Below, piece by piece: positions 36,210 through 43,563 of a stretch of 64,000 nt of DNA (the first letter of the stretch is position 1; every line of letters begins with the position of its first letter). Source of the stretch: Kribbella sandramycini (GTDB lineage Bacteria; Actinomycetota; Actinomycetes; Propionibacteriales; Kribbellaceae); contig NZ_JABJRC010000003.1 of the NCBI RefSeq assembly GCF_013131805.1, forward strand, positions 248,001-312,000, given 5' to 3'. The notes below the pieces were generated by a model. That model did not search any database and was not told the origin of the DNA. It saw only the letters and a program-made list of their open reading frames with translations. The translations under genes and the position numbers were made by a program.

Positions 36210-37499
36210 ATGAGTATCCGGCATCGACTGGCGCAGCGTCGGCTGCGCAGGCGTGACGATGCCGCCTGGATACCGACCAGATGGGCGTTGTGGGCCCAGC
36301 CGGGCCCGGTTCTGGGCTATGTGCTGGCTGTTCTGATCGCGACCGCGCTGCTGATCGCCGGGACGTTCCGCGTGGCCCCGATCACCTCTGGTGACTGGAT
36401 TCGCCTGATCGTGCTGGCCGCGGGCTCCGCCGTCCACCTCGAGGCCGCCCGCGACATCGAGCGCCTGCGCAAGGTCGGCGCCGAAGGTATCCCCTACACG
36501 AACCTGAAGGGGATGTGGACGTTCGCGGGCGTCCTCATCCTGCCGCCGCCGCTCGCGGTGCTCCTGATCGTCACCACCTATGTCCACTCCTGGTTACGCG
36601 TACGCCGAGTAGCGCCGTACCGCTCGGTCTTCACCGCCTCGACCCTGATTCTGGCCGGTGGCGCCGGAGCCGTCGTTCTGGCCGCGATCCGGCCGGGCGT
36701 CTACCCGGGCTACCCGTCCGGGCCGCTCGGGCTGATCGCCGTCGTCGCGGCCGGTCTGGCGTACTGGTTCGTGAACTACGCCCTCGTCGCCGGGGCCATC
36801 ATGCTGTCGAACCCGGACTCCCCCGGCCGGAACGCCGTCGGGCGGCTGACCGACCAGCTGATCGTGGCCGGTTCGCTGGGGCTCGGCGTCGCGACCGCGG
36901 CGCTGCTGCTGAGCCAGCCCTGGGCGGTCGCCGTCCTGCTGCTGACCATCCTCGGCCTGCACCGGGCGCTCCTGGTCGACCAGTTCCAGGCCGCCGCCCG
37001 AACCGACCCGAAGACCGGCCTGGCGAACGCCGCCTTCTGGCACGAGATCGCCCGGCGCGAGTTCGCCGCCGCCGAGCGGACCAACTCACCGCTCGGCGTG
37101 CTCTACCTCGACCTCGACCACTTCAAGACGGTCAACGACACCTACGGCCATCTGGCCGGCGACCAGGCGCTCCAGGCCGTCGCCGACGAGCTGCGCCACG
37201 AGATCCGCGGTAACGACCGGGTCGGCCGGCTCGGCGGCGAGGAGTTCGCGATCCTGCTCCCGCAGACCTCCGCCGACGACACGGCGCTCGCCGCCGAGCG
37301 GATCCGTCGCCGGATCGAGAACCTCTCCGTCACGATCACCACGGCCGACGGCGCCGTCCGCTGCGACACCCTCACCTGCTCCATCGGCACCGCCAACTAC
37401 CCCGACACCGCCACCACCCTCGACGAACTCCAGATGGCCGCCGACCTCGCCATGTACCACGCGAAAGACACCGGCCGAAACCGCGTCGTCCGGGGGTAG
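36210..37499 (+). CDS. Membrane-bound diguanylate cyclase (GGDEF)
   Basis: 429 residues. The N-terminal ~250 residues hold about six to eight transmembrane helices, then a GGDEF domain. The active-site motif is GGEEF at 342-346, and an allosteric inhibitory site RxxD (RGND, 333-336) sits exactly five residues before it, so product inhibition by c-di-GMP is expected. DLDHFKTVNDTYGHLAGD is the metal/GTP-binding segment. There is no EAL domain. The ATG at 36210 is used; the open frame further upstream overlaps the MFS gene. A short hairpin (AGACC...GGTCT) surrounds the presumed ribosome-binding site, and translation control is possible but unproven. Confidence 0.93.
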   Translation: MSIRHRLAQRRLRRRDDAAWIPTRWALWAQPGPVLGYVLAVLIATALLIAGTFRVAPITSGDWIRLIVLAAGSAVHLEAARDIERLRKVGAEGIPYTNLKGMWTFAGVLILPPPLAVLLIVTTYVHSWLRVRRVAPYRSVFTASTLILAGGAGAVVLAAIRPGVYPGYPSGPLGLIAVVAAGLAYWFVNYALVAGAIMLSNPDSPGRNAVGRLTDQLIVAGSLGLGVATAALLLSQPWAVAVLLLTILGLHRALLVDQFQAAARTDPKTGLANAAFWHEIARREFAAAERTNSPLGVLYLDLDHFKTVNDTYGHLAGDQALQAVADELRHEIRGNDRVGRLGGEEFAILLPQTSADDTALAAERIRRRIENLSVTITTADGAVRCDTLTCSIGTANYPDTATTLDELQMAADLAMYHAKDTGRNRVVRG

Positions 37500-37503
37500 A
37501 CAT

Positions 37504-37544
37504 ACGACGACCCTCCGGGCCACCTGAGCTCGGAGGGTCGTCGT
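37504..37544. terminator. Bidirectional hairpin terminator
   Basis: A perfect 14-bp stem (ACGACGACCCTCCG at 37504-37517, complement 37531-37544) lies between the convergent diguanylate cyclase and rpsN genes. Confidence 0.8.
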
Positions 37545-37580
37545 GTGCCGCGGCATCCACGTCGCGGCGGGTTCGGGGTG

Positions 37581-37886
37581 TTACCAGGAGGATTTGGTGA
37601 TGCCGGGCAGCTCGCCGCGGTGCGCCATCGTGCGGAAGCGGACGCGGGAGATGCCGGCTTTGCGGAGGTAGCCGCGGGGGCGGCCGTCGGCCGCGTCGCG
37701 GTTGCGGACGCGGATCGGGCTGGCGTCGCGCGGGAGCTTCTGCAGCTTGAGCTGGGCGGCCTCGCGGTCGGCGACCGGGGTGGTCGGGGCCGCGATGATG
37801 CGCTTCAGTTCGGCCCGGCGCTCGGCGTACAGGGCGACGATGCGTTTGCGCTGTTCGTTCTTGGCGATCTTGCTGGTCTTGGCCAT
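37581..37886 (-). CDS. rpsN: Ribosomal protein S14, zinc-free (C-) form
   Basis: 101 residues ending in the conserved [14 protein letters not shown]. It has no cysteine, so it lacks the two CxxC zinc knuckles of the zinc-binding form (C+). Such C- paralogues replace their zinc-containing versions in the 30S subunit under zinc starvation and are Zur-repressed in Streptomyces and Mycobacterium. The ATG follows the rpmG stop with no gap. It is transcribed from the Zur-controlled divergent promoter upstream of rpmG. Confidence 0.96.
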   Translation of the reverse strand: MAKTSKIAKNEQRKRIVALYAERRAELKRIIAAPTTPVADREAAQLKLQKLPRDASPIRVRNRDAADGRPRGYLRKAGISRVRFRTMAHRGELPGITKSSW

Positions 37887-38054
37887 TCAGCGCTCTTCGC
37901 GGAAGTCGACGTGCTGCCGCAGCTTCGGGTCGTACTTGCGGATGACCAGCCGGTCGGGATTGTTCCGGCGGTTCTTCCGCGTTACATAGGTGAACCCCGT
38001 GCCCGCCGTACTGCGGAGCTTGACGATCGGACGGAGCTCGTTGCTCTTGGCCAT
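37887..38054 (-). CDS. rpmG: Ribosomal protein L33, zinc-free (C-) form
   Basis: 55 residues ([18 protein letters not shown]...HVDFREER), a normal L33 length. It has no cysteines, which marks the C- form. Directly before rpsN (stop TGA abuts the next ATG), so both are one transcript. On the minus strand a TTGAAA -35 box (38107-38112) and TACACT -10 box (38083-38088), spaced by 18 bp, drive it, with the Zur box overlapping the -35 region. The ORF is too short for many gene finders. Confidence 0.96.
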   Translation of the reverse strand: MAKSNELRPIVKLRSTAGTGFTYVTRKNRRNNPDRLVIRKYDPKLRQHVDFREER

Positions 38055-38096
38055 ACTGTTCCTTTCCTCAAGTACGCGGTTCAGTGTACCTTGTAG

Positions 38097-38111
38097 TGGT
38101 AATCATTTTCA
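38097..38111. promoter_or_regulatory. Zur box controlling rpmG-rpsN and mrf-rpmE
   Basis: TGGTAATCATTTTCA, a match to the actinobacterial Zur consensus TGAAAATGATTTTCA (read on the other strand as TGAAAATGATTACCA). It lies between the divergent zinc-response genes and overlaps the rpmG -35 element, so Zn-Zur would repress both directions. Confidence 0.85.
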
Positions 38112-38128
38112 ATAAGGCGGGAGTGCGG

Positions 38129-39238
38129 ATGCTGCCGGTGACCTTGCTGACCGGGGTCGACGAGGATTTACGCGGGACGACGGGGGCCGGCCTACTGGCC
38201 ACCGCCGGGCCGACCGGCGTCCTGGTCGAGTACGACGTCCGCGACCTGCCCAACGGCGAGGTCGTGCGGATCGCGCGGACGGCGACCGGCGTCATCGACC
38301 GCGAGGTGATCACGATGGGCCACCCCTGCGTCTCGTGCGCCATGCGCGGCACGCTGGTCCAGCTGCTGCGCAGCATCGCGGCCGTCGACCGGTACGCCGT
38401 CGCGATCGTGTCGGTCCCCGGCGCCGGGGACACGCAGTCCCTGGCCGAGGAGATCGCCCGCGACGGCGGCGACGACCTCCGGGTGGACGCCGTCATCACC
38501 GCGATCGACACCGCCACCGTCGTCACCGACCTGACCGGCGAAGACCTGATCCAGGATCGCGGGATCGCGACCGCCGCCGAGGACGGCCGCGCGATCGCCG
38601 AGGTCGTCGCCCGCCAGATCGAGTACGCCGACGCCGCCGTCCTGAGCTCGGACGACGCGACCACGCGGGCCCTGGTGCAGGCGATCAACCCGCAGGCGCG
38701 CGTTCAGACGACCCCGGCCGGCCTGCTCGCCGTCCGCCTGCACGACCCGGATGCGGCCGAGACCCGCACCGAGCCCGGCTCGATCACCGCGCCACTCCAC
38801 CAGGACGGCCCGGTCCAGACCTTGGTCTGGCAGTCCGCGCGCCCGTTCCACCCCGAGCGCCTGTACGACGTCCTCGAGGAGCTCGTCGCCGGGACGGCGC
38901 GTGGTCGCGGCACGGTCTGGATCGCGACCCAGCACCGCAGCCGCCTCAGCTGGGACAGTTTCGGCACCAACATCGCGATCGGCGTCCTCGGCCCCTGGCT
39001 GGCCGACCTGCCGGCGGACCGCTGGGCGAGCGTCGGCCAGCAGCACCAGGCCCGCTCGGCCCTCGAATGGCACCCCGAGCACGGCGACCGCGGGTCGTAC
39101 CTGTCCATCACCGGCGTCGGTCTCGACGTCCGGGAATTAACCGGCCGACTGGACGGTTGTGTCCTGCGTGCGGACGAAGCGGTTCATCCACTGACCGACC
39201 CGTTCGCCCCTTATCTGGAAGGAAGTACCGCAGCATGA
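38129..39238 (+). CDS. mrf: MRF-like CobW-family protein (ribosome hibernation factor recruiter)
   Basis: 369 residues of the COG0523/CobW group. The usual P-loop (GxxGxGK[ST]) is absent ([20 protein letters not shown]). [19 protein letters not shown] aligns with the CVSC segment of mycobacterial Mrf-like proteins such as Rv0106. A CobW C-terminal domain ([17 protein letters not shown]...) follows. In mycobacteria Mrf recruits the hibernation factor MPY to zinc-starved ribosomes. It shares a Zur-box promoter region with the C- ribosomal genes. The ATG at 38129 has GGCGGGAG before it; the frame open to 38084 covers the Zur box and is rejected. The stop overlaps the rpmE start (ATGA). Confidence 0.85.
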   Translation: MLPVTLLTGVDEDLRGTTGAGLLATAGPTGVLVEYDVRDLPNGEVVRIARTATGVIDREVITMGHPCVSCAMRGTLVQLLRSIAAVDRYAVAIVSVPGAGDTQSLAEEIARDGGDDLRVDAVITAIDTATVVTDLTGEDLIQDRGIATAAEDGRAIAEVVARQIEYADAAVLSSDDATTRALVQAINPQARVQTTPAGLLAVRLHDPDAAETRTEPGSITAPLHQDGPVQTLVWQSARPFHPERLYDVLEELVAGTARGRGTVWIATQHRSRLSWDSFGTNIAIGVLGPWLADLPADRWASVGQQHQARSALEWHPEHGDRGSYLSITGVGLDVRELTGRLDGCVLRADEAVHPLTDPFAPYLEGSTAA

Positions 39239-39480
39239 AGAACGGCATTCACCCCGACTACCGCCGGGTCGTCTTCCGGGACAAGTCCGGCAACTTCAGC
39301 TTCCTCACCGGTTCGACGCGCGAGAGCAACGAGACCATCGTCTGGGAGGACGGGAACAGCTATCCCGTCATCGACGTGGAGATCTCGTCGGCCAGCCACC
39401 CGTTCTACACGGGTCAGCAGCGCGTGATGGACACGCAGGGCCGCGTGGAGAAGTTCAAGAAGCGCTACGGCCAGTCGTAA
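39235..39480 (+). CDS. rpmE: Ribosomal protein L31 type B, zinc-free
   Basis: 81 residues ([21 protein letters not shown]...[10 protein letters not shown]). It has no CxxC, which identifies type B (RpmE2/YtiA), and the [10 protein letters not shown] motif is highly conserved. Coupled by ATGA to mrf. Replaces the zinc-containing L31 when zinc is scarce. In many actinobacteria rpmB (L28 C-) also sits here; it is not in this cluster. Confidence 0.97.
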   Translation: MKNGIHPDYRRVVFRDKSGNFSFLTGSTRESNETIVWEDGNSYPVIDVEISSASHPFYTGQQRVMDTQGRVEKFKKRYGQS

Positions 39481-39493
39481 CCCACGAACTGCG

Positions 39494-39525
39494 GAAGGGC
39501 TCACTCGGGGCGGAGTGGGCCCTTT
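39494..39525 (+). terminator. Hairpin terminator after rpmE
   Basis: A 13-bp stem with one G-U pair (39494-39506 / 39513-39525) is followed by T-containing sequence (CGTCTG). It begins 14 nt after the rpmE stop. Confidence 0.75.
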
Positions 39526-39544
39526 CGTCTGTCCAGCGACCATC

Positions 39545-39562
39545 TGTCTCGGATCTCAGACA
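39545..39562. promoter_or_regulatory. Candidate IclR-type operator upstream of the lyase paralogue
   Basis: TGTCTCGGATCTCAGACA, two mismatches from a perfect palindrome and nearly identical to the hutH upstream site. It lies 55 nt before the start codon at 39617, almost the same distance as at hutH. Confidence 0.65.
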
Positions 39563-39616
39563 CCGATCCGGGCGCGGCTGCTACCCGCCGACCGATGCCG
39601 GTCTCACACTGGGCCA

Positions 39617-41038
39617 ATGGAACCGGTGGAGCTGTCCGGGGGTGGATTGGCGCCGTTGGAGGCCGTCGCGCTGGCGCAGCGGCGGACCGCGGTGCGGTTG
39701 GGCGACGAGGCCCGGAAGCGGATGCACGAGTCCGCGACCGCGGTCGGCGAAGTGGCCAAGAGACAGCCCGTGTACGGGCGCACCACCGGCGTCGGCGCGA
39801 ACCGCGACGTCCTGACCGCCGACCCCGAGCACGGCGCCCGCCTGCTCGGATCGCATTCGACGACCGGTACGACGTCCTACCCGAACGACGTGATCCGGCT
39901 CGGGCTCCTGATCCGGGTGAACCAGCTCGCCGCCGGCGGCTCCGGCCTCGAGCCGGAGGTCGCCGACGCGATCATCACCCTGCTCAACGACGGCGATCTG
40001 CCCGACCTGCACCGCGGCGGCGCGATCGGCACCGGCGACCTCGGCCCGCTCGCCGAGCTCGGCCTCGCCCTTGGCGACGTCATCGACGGCACCAGCGCCC
40101 TCCCCCTGCTCTCCAGCAACGCTCTGACGCTGGCCGAGTGCTGCCTCGCGTACGTCGAAGCGGCGACGCTGATCAACGTCGTCCCGATCGTCGGCGCGCT
40201 CTCCCATGTCGCACTCCGGGGCAACGCCGAGGTGTACGACGTCCGCGTCCACGAAGCTCGGCCGCAGCCGGGCCAGGTTCGGGTCGCCCGCCGGATGCGC
40301 GGGTTGCTCGACGGGCTGCCACTGCCGCCGGCCCGCGTCCAGGACCCGTTCGGCCTGCGCGCGTTCGCCCAGGTCCTCGGCCCGGCCGTCGACCATGTCG
40401 ATGCCCTGGGCAACAGTCTGCGGATCGACATCAACGCCTCGGCGGAGAACCCGCTGGTCGCCGGGGACACCGTGCTGCACAACGGCAACTGGCACGCGAT
40501 GCCGATCGCGCTGGCCCTCGACTCGCTCCGCCTCAGCCTGCACAGTGTCGCGACCCTCTCGACGTCCCGGGTCGCGAACCTGGTCGACCCGGATTTCACC
40601 GGCCTCAGCCGCTTCCTGGCCAGCGGCGCCGAGGCGAGCTCGGGCGTGATGATGATCGAGTACGTCGCCCACGACGCGCTCGCCGCCGTCCGCTCCGCCG
40701 CCCAGCCCGCGACCCTCGGCACCGCGACGCTCTCCCGCGGCGCCGAACACCACGCGAGCTTCGCCCCGCAGGCCGCCGTCCTCACCGCCCAACTCCTCGA
40801 CGCGCTCCGCGAAGTCATCGCGAGCGAACTGGTCACCGCCGTCCGCGCGATCCGCCTGGCCGGCCTCACCCCCGAAGCCCTGGCCCCCGCCGCCATCGCC
40901 CCCTGGCTCGCCGACGCCCTCGCCGCCCTCCCCGGCGACCTCACCGACCGCTCGCTACGCGAAGACCTGGAGATCGCCCGCGGCCTGCTCACCCAATGGG
41001 GCGACCGTCAGGTGGAGCACCCGGCCGAGTCGGCCTAA
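39617..41038 (+). CDS. Aromatic amino acid lyase-family protein lacking the MIO triad
   Basis: 473 residues of the HAL/PAL lyase fold (YGRTTGVGANRD 53-64; SAENPLV..HNGNWHAMPIALALDSLRLSLHS; FDHVDALGNSLRID-like core). The normal Ala-Ser-Gly in GSxGASGDLAPL is replaced: GAIGTGDLGPL at 135-145 has only Gly-Thr-Gly and is one residue shorter. The electrophilic MIO group therefore probably cannot form in the usual way. It might act on another substrate by a different chemistry, or be a regulatory or inactive homologue. The shared upstream motif suggests co-regulation with hutH. The ATG at 39617 is chosen because the frame upstream overlaps a terminator and the operator. Confidence 0.85.
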   Translation: MEPVELSGGGLAPLEAVALAQRRTAVRLGDEARKRMHESATAVGEVAKRQPVYGRTTGVGANRDVLTADPEHGARLLGSHSTTGTTSYPNDVIRLGLLIRVNQLAAGGSGLEPEVADAIITLLNDGDLPDLHRGGAIGTGDLGPLAELGLALGDVIDGTSALPLLSSNALTLAECCLAYVEAATLINVVPIVGALSHVALRGNAEVYDVRVHEARPQPGQVRVARRMRGLLDGLPLPPARVQDPFGLRAFAQVLGPAVDHVDALGNSLRIDINASAENPLVAGDTVLHNGNWHAMPIALALDSLRLSLHSVATLSTSRVANLVDPDFTGLSRFLASGAEASSGVMMIEYVAHDALAAVRSAAQPATLGTATLSRGAEHHASFAPQAAVLTAQLLDALREVIASELVTAVRAIRLAGLTPEALAPAAIAPWLADALAALPGDLTDRSLREDLEIARGLLTQWGDRQVEHPAESA

Positions 41039-41175
41039 CCGCACCCGCCCGGGTCGGCCTAACCGCACCCGCCCGGCCTCCGCCCAAAGCGCCATTTGCT
41101 GGGTCCGCCCAGCAAACGGTGGGAGGGCCAACTGCTGGCAACTGGCCCACCCACCACCAGGTGGGCCGGCCCAGC
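41030..41175. repeat. Intergenic repeats after the lyase paralogue
   Basis: An exact 24-bp tandem unit (41030-41053, with a second near-complete copy from 41054) overlaps the gene's stop codon. A perfect 9-bp hairpin follows (TTTGCTGGG-TCCG-CCCAGCAAA, 41095-41116), then GGTGGG/CCCACC blocks and another CCCAGCAAA at about 41170. The modules match the cluster upstream of hutH. The 41039-41230 region lies between convergent genes and has no ORF of its own. Confidence 0.8.
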
Positions 41176-41230
41176 AAACGGGGGTGGTCGGGCGGAAGCA
41201 GCTGGTGAGTGGGGGCGGTCCGCCCCGACA

Positions 41231-42082
41231 TCAGATCCGCCCGTAGGACTTCAGGGTGCGTAGCGCCGCGACGGTGACGATGCCGCGGTACTCCAGCGTC
41301 GCGGCCTGGCCCGGGGGCTCCCAGGTGATCGCCCAGCCGCCGTCCTCCTGCTGATCTGCGATCAGCCGGTCGAGATGCGCCTCGAGGTCAGCCGGGGTGA
41401 ACAACCCGGCCCACACGCTGTCCGGAGTCGGCGCGAGGTGCAGCGGCGTCACCCCGTACGACGGGTCCGCGGCATCAGCCCGGAAGTACGACAACTTCGG
41501 CAGCCACTCCCGCACCTGATCAAGGTCAACCGCACCCGCATGCTCCAAGTACTCCAACGACTCATGCAGCGAATGCGCCTCCGTCGGCAGCCCGGCCCGC
41601 AACTGCTCGGCACACCAAGCCCCAGCCAACTCGACCCACGGGTGCTCGACGCCCAACTTCCCCAACCGCCCCACCAACCCAGCAGTGGGATTGAGGCTCG
41701 GCTCATACGTCCACTCGCTCATATGCGCAGCCCGCGGATACGCCTCGATCACCGGCGAAGCCAACGAAACCGCACCCTCGGCCGTCGCCACCGACGCCAG
41801 CCAATCCACAGCCCGCCCGACCATCGCCGCGTCCCGAGCCCCCGCCGCCAGCAAGATGTCGAACGCCGTCTCGACATCCAGCCCCAAACTGTCCGGGCAC
41901 CGCTTGTCCGGCTCCAGCCCGTGCCCGAACCCGCCGTCCGCGTTCTGATACCCCCGCAGCGCCTCGACCACCCCGGCCGCATCCGCCCCCTCGAAGACCG
42001 TCGCGAACAACCGGTTCTCGACCAGCCGCGCCTCACGCCGCACGAACTCCCGACCTGCGCTGAAGATGTCCATACCCATCAC
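41231..42082 (-). CDS. Prenyltransferase/squalene-cyclase-like alpha-barrel protein
   Basis: About 283 residues (start MMGMDIF or MDIF). Repeated QNADGGFGHGLEP, QQEDGGWAITWEPP and GLVGRLGKLG segments resemble the QW/GGF repeats of terpene cyclases and prenyltransferase beta subunits (alpha/alpha toroid). The protein is shorter than true oxidosqualene cyclases (about 600 residues) and shows no DxDD-type catalytic motif, so it is likely a binding or non-catalytic member. Function unknown. It stands convergent to the lyase paralogue. Confidence 0.7.
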   Translation of the reverse strand: MMGMDIFSAGREFVRREARLVENRLFATVFEGADAAGVVEALRGYQNADGGFGHGLEPDKRCPDSLGLDVETAFDILLAAGARDAAMVGRAVDWLASVATAEGAVSLASPVIEAYPRAAHMSEWTYEPSLNPTAGLVGRLGKLGVEHPWVELAGAWCAEQLRAGLPTEAHSLHESLEYLEHAGAVDLDQVREWLPKLSYFRADAADPSYGVTPLHLAPTPDSVWAGLFTPADLEAHLDRLIADQQEDGGWAITWEPPGQAATLEYRGIVTVAALRTLKSYGRI

Positions 42083-42124
42083 CTTCCCGTACCCGACGCC
42101 GCCCGGTCTTGAACGAAACGGACG

Positions 42125-42889
42125 TCAGTACTCCGGGGCCCAGGCGACGGCTTCGATCCAGAAGCGGGCGAGGAAGCTGCCGGGGTCGGTGGACCAGGTG
42201 AGCCAGGCTTGTTCCATTTCGTCGACTTCGGCGCCGGTGGCGATCTGCTGGTCGACGATCAGCTCGCGCTGGCCGGACATCAGGCCGGCGGTGAAGGCGC
42301 CGACGCCGGCCACCTCGTCGGCGGTGCCGTGGTGGACGACGCGGGCGTAGGACTCGCAGTTCACGAAGCCGGCTTCGGTGAGCAGGGCGCGGAGCTGTTT
42401 GCCGACGTACGGGGAGGTGCCGGCGCGGAGCCGGCGCAACACCTCGAAAGATGCCTCAAGCAACGGATTTGCCGGATGCAGGAGCTGGCCGTCCCAGTCG
42501 GCGTCGACCAGGCCGACGACGGCGCCCGGGCGGGTGACCCGGCGTACTTCGCGCAGGACGGCGAGTGGCTCCGGGACGTGTTGCAGCAGGGCGCTGCAGA
42601 AGACCGCGTCGAACGAGTCGTCCTCGAAGGGCAGCCCTTTCGTCACGTCGCCGGCGACCAGCTCGACGGCGCTGTGGTCTGCCCCATCGGGTAGCGCGGG
42701 ATTCAGGTCGAAGCCGGTCGTCGGCCCCGGATGCACACGCTCGGCGAGGCCGATCGTGATCGAGCCCGGCCCGCAGCCGAGGTCGAGCAGGCTGATCCCC
42801 GGGCGCAGATGCCGGGTGAAGAAGGCGGCCTGCGTCTCAGCGGTACGGCGTGCGTAATTGACCCGTCGTGGATCCCCCGTTGTCGTCAC
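42125..42889 (-). CDS. SAM-dependent methyltransferase
   Basis: 254 residues from a GTG that overlaps the kdpE stop (GTGA). Class I fold with SAM motif LLDLGCGPGSITIGLAE, FDLN, AGDV and the post-motif FDAVFCSALLQHVPEPLAVLREVRRVTRPGAVVGLVD (UbiE/Methyltransf_11 type). Substrate unknown. Coupling to kdpE implies co-production with the potassium-response regulator, which is not explained by known biology. Confidence 0.85.
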   Translation of the reverse strand: MTTTGDPRRVNYARRTAETQAAFFTRHLRPGISLLDLGCGPGSITIGLAERVHPGPTTGFDLNPALPDGADHSAVELVAGDVTKGLPFEDDSFDAVFCSALLQHVPEPLAVLREVRRVTRPGAVVGLVDADWDGQLLHPANPLLEASFEVLRRLRAGTSPYVGKQLRALLTEAGFVNCESYARVVHHGTADEVAGVGAFTAGLMSGQRELIVDQQIATGAEVDEMEQAWLTWSTDPGSFLARFWIEAVAWAPEY

Positions 42890-43563
42890 GGTTCGAAACG
42901 GTAACCCATCCCAGGCTCGGTCAACAGATGTTTCGGACGGGCCGGATCGGCCTCCAGTTTGCGTCGCAGCTGACCCATGTAGAACCGCAGGTTTCCACTC
43001 GCGTTCTCGTACCCCGGACCCCAGACCTCGGTCAACAGCTGGCGTTGTGACATCAATTTCCCCGGATGCCGAACGAGGACTTCGAGCAGGTGCCACTCGG
43101 TCGGCGTCAACCGGATGTCCTCGCCGCTCTCCGGCGTCACCCGCTTCGCGGCCAGGTCGACAGTGATACCGCCGACGGTGACCACCGGCTGCTCCTGGGT
43201 CTGACCGCTGCGCCGCAGTACGGCGCGCATCCGCGCCAGCAGCTCGTCGATCCCGAACGGCTTGGTCACGTAGTCGTCCGCACCCGCGTCGAGCGCCTCG
43301 ACCTTGTCGGTCTGGTCGGTCCGCCCGGAGAGCACCAGGATCGGCGCCTCCGTCCAGCCGCGCAGCCCGCGAATCACGTCGACCCCGTCGAAATCCGGCA
43401 GGCCGAGATCCAGGATCACCAGCTCCGGCGGGTGCTGCGCGGCGACCTTGAGCGCCGCCGTCCCACTCCCGGCCAGATGGACTTCGTACCCGCGCGCCTT
43501 CAGGTTGATCTGCAACGCCCGCACGATCTGCGGCTCGTCGTCGACCACCAACACTCTCGTCAT
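42886..43563 (-). CDS. kdpE: KdpE, OmpR/PhoB-type response regulator
   Basis: 225 residues: receiver with D8/D9, phosphoacceptor D52 (VILDLGLPDFDG), K102-region TKPFG, then an OmpR-type winged helix ending in MGYRFEP. Partner of KdpD; it activates the kdpFABC operon under potassium limitation or osmotic stress. It is placed between kdpD (ATGA overlap) and the methyltransferase gene (GTGA overlap). Confidence 0.96.
   Translation of the reverse strand: MTRVLVVDDEPQIVRALQINLKARGYEVHLAGSGTAALKVAAQHPPELVILDLGLPDFDGVDVIRGLRGWTEAPILVLSGRTDQTDKVEALDAGADDYVTKPFGIDELLARMRAVLRRSGQTQEQPVVTVGGITVDLAAKRVTPESGEDIRLTPTEWHLLEVLVRHPGKLMSQRQLLTEVWGPGYENASGNLRFYMGQLRRKLEADPARPKHLLTEPGMGYRFEP

Noticed and set aside
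38084..38128. Longer start for the MRF-like protein
   Set aside because: It would translate the Zur box and the promoter of the divergent rpmG.
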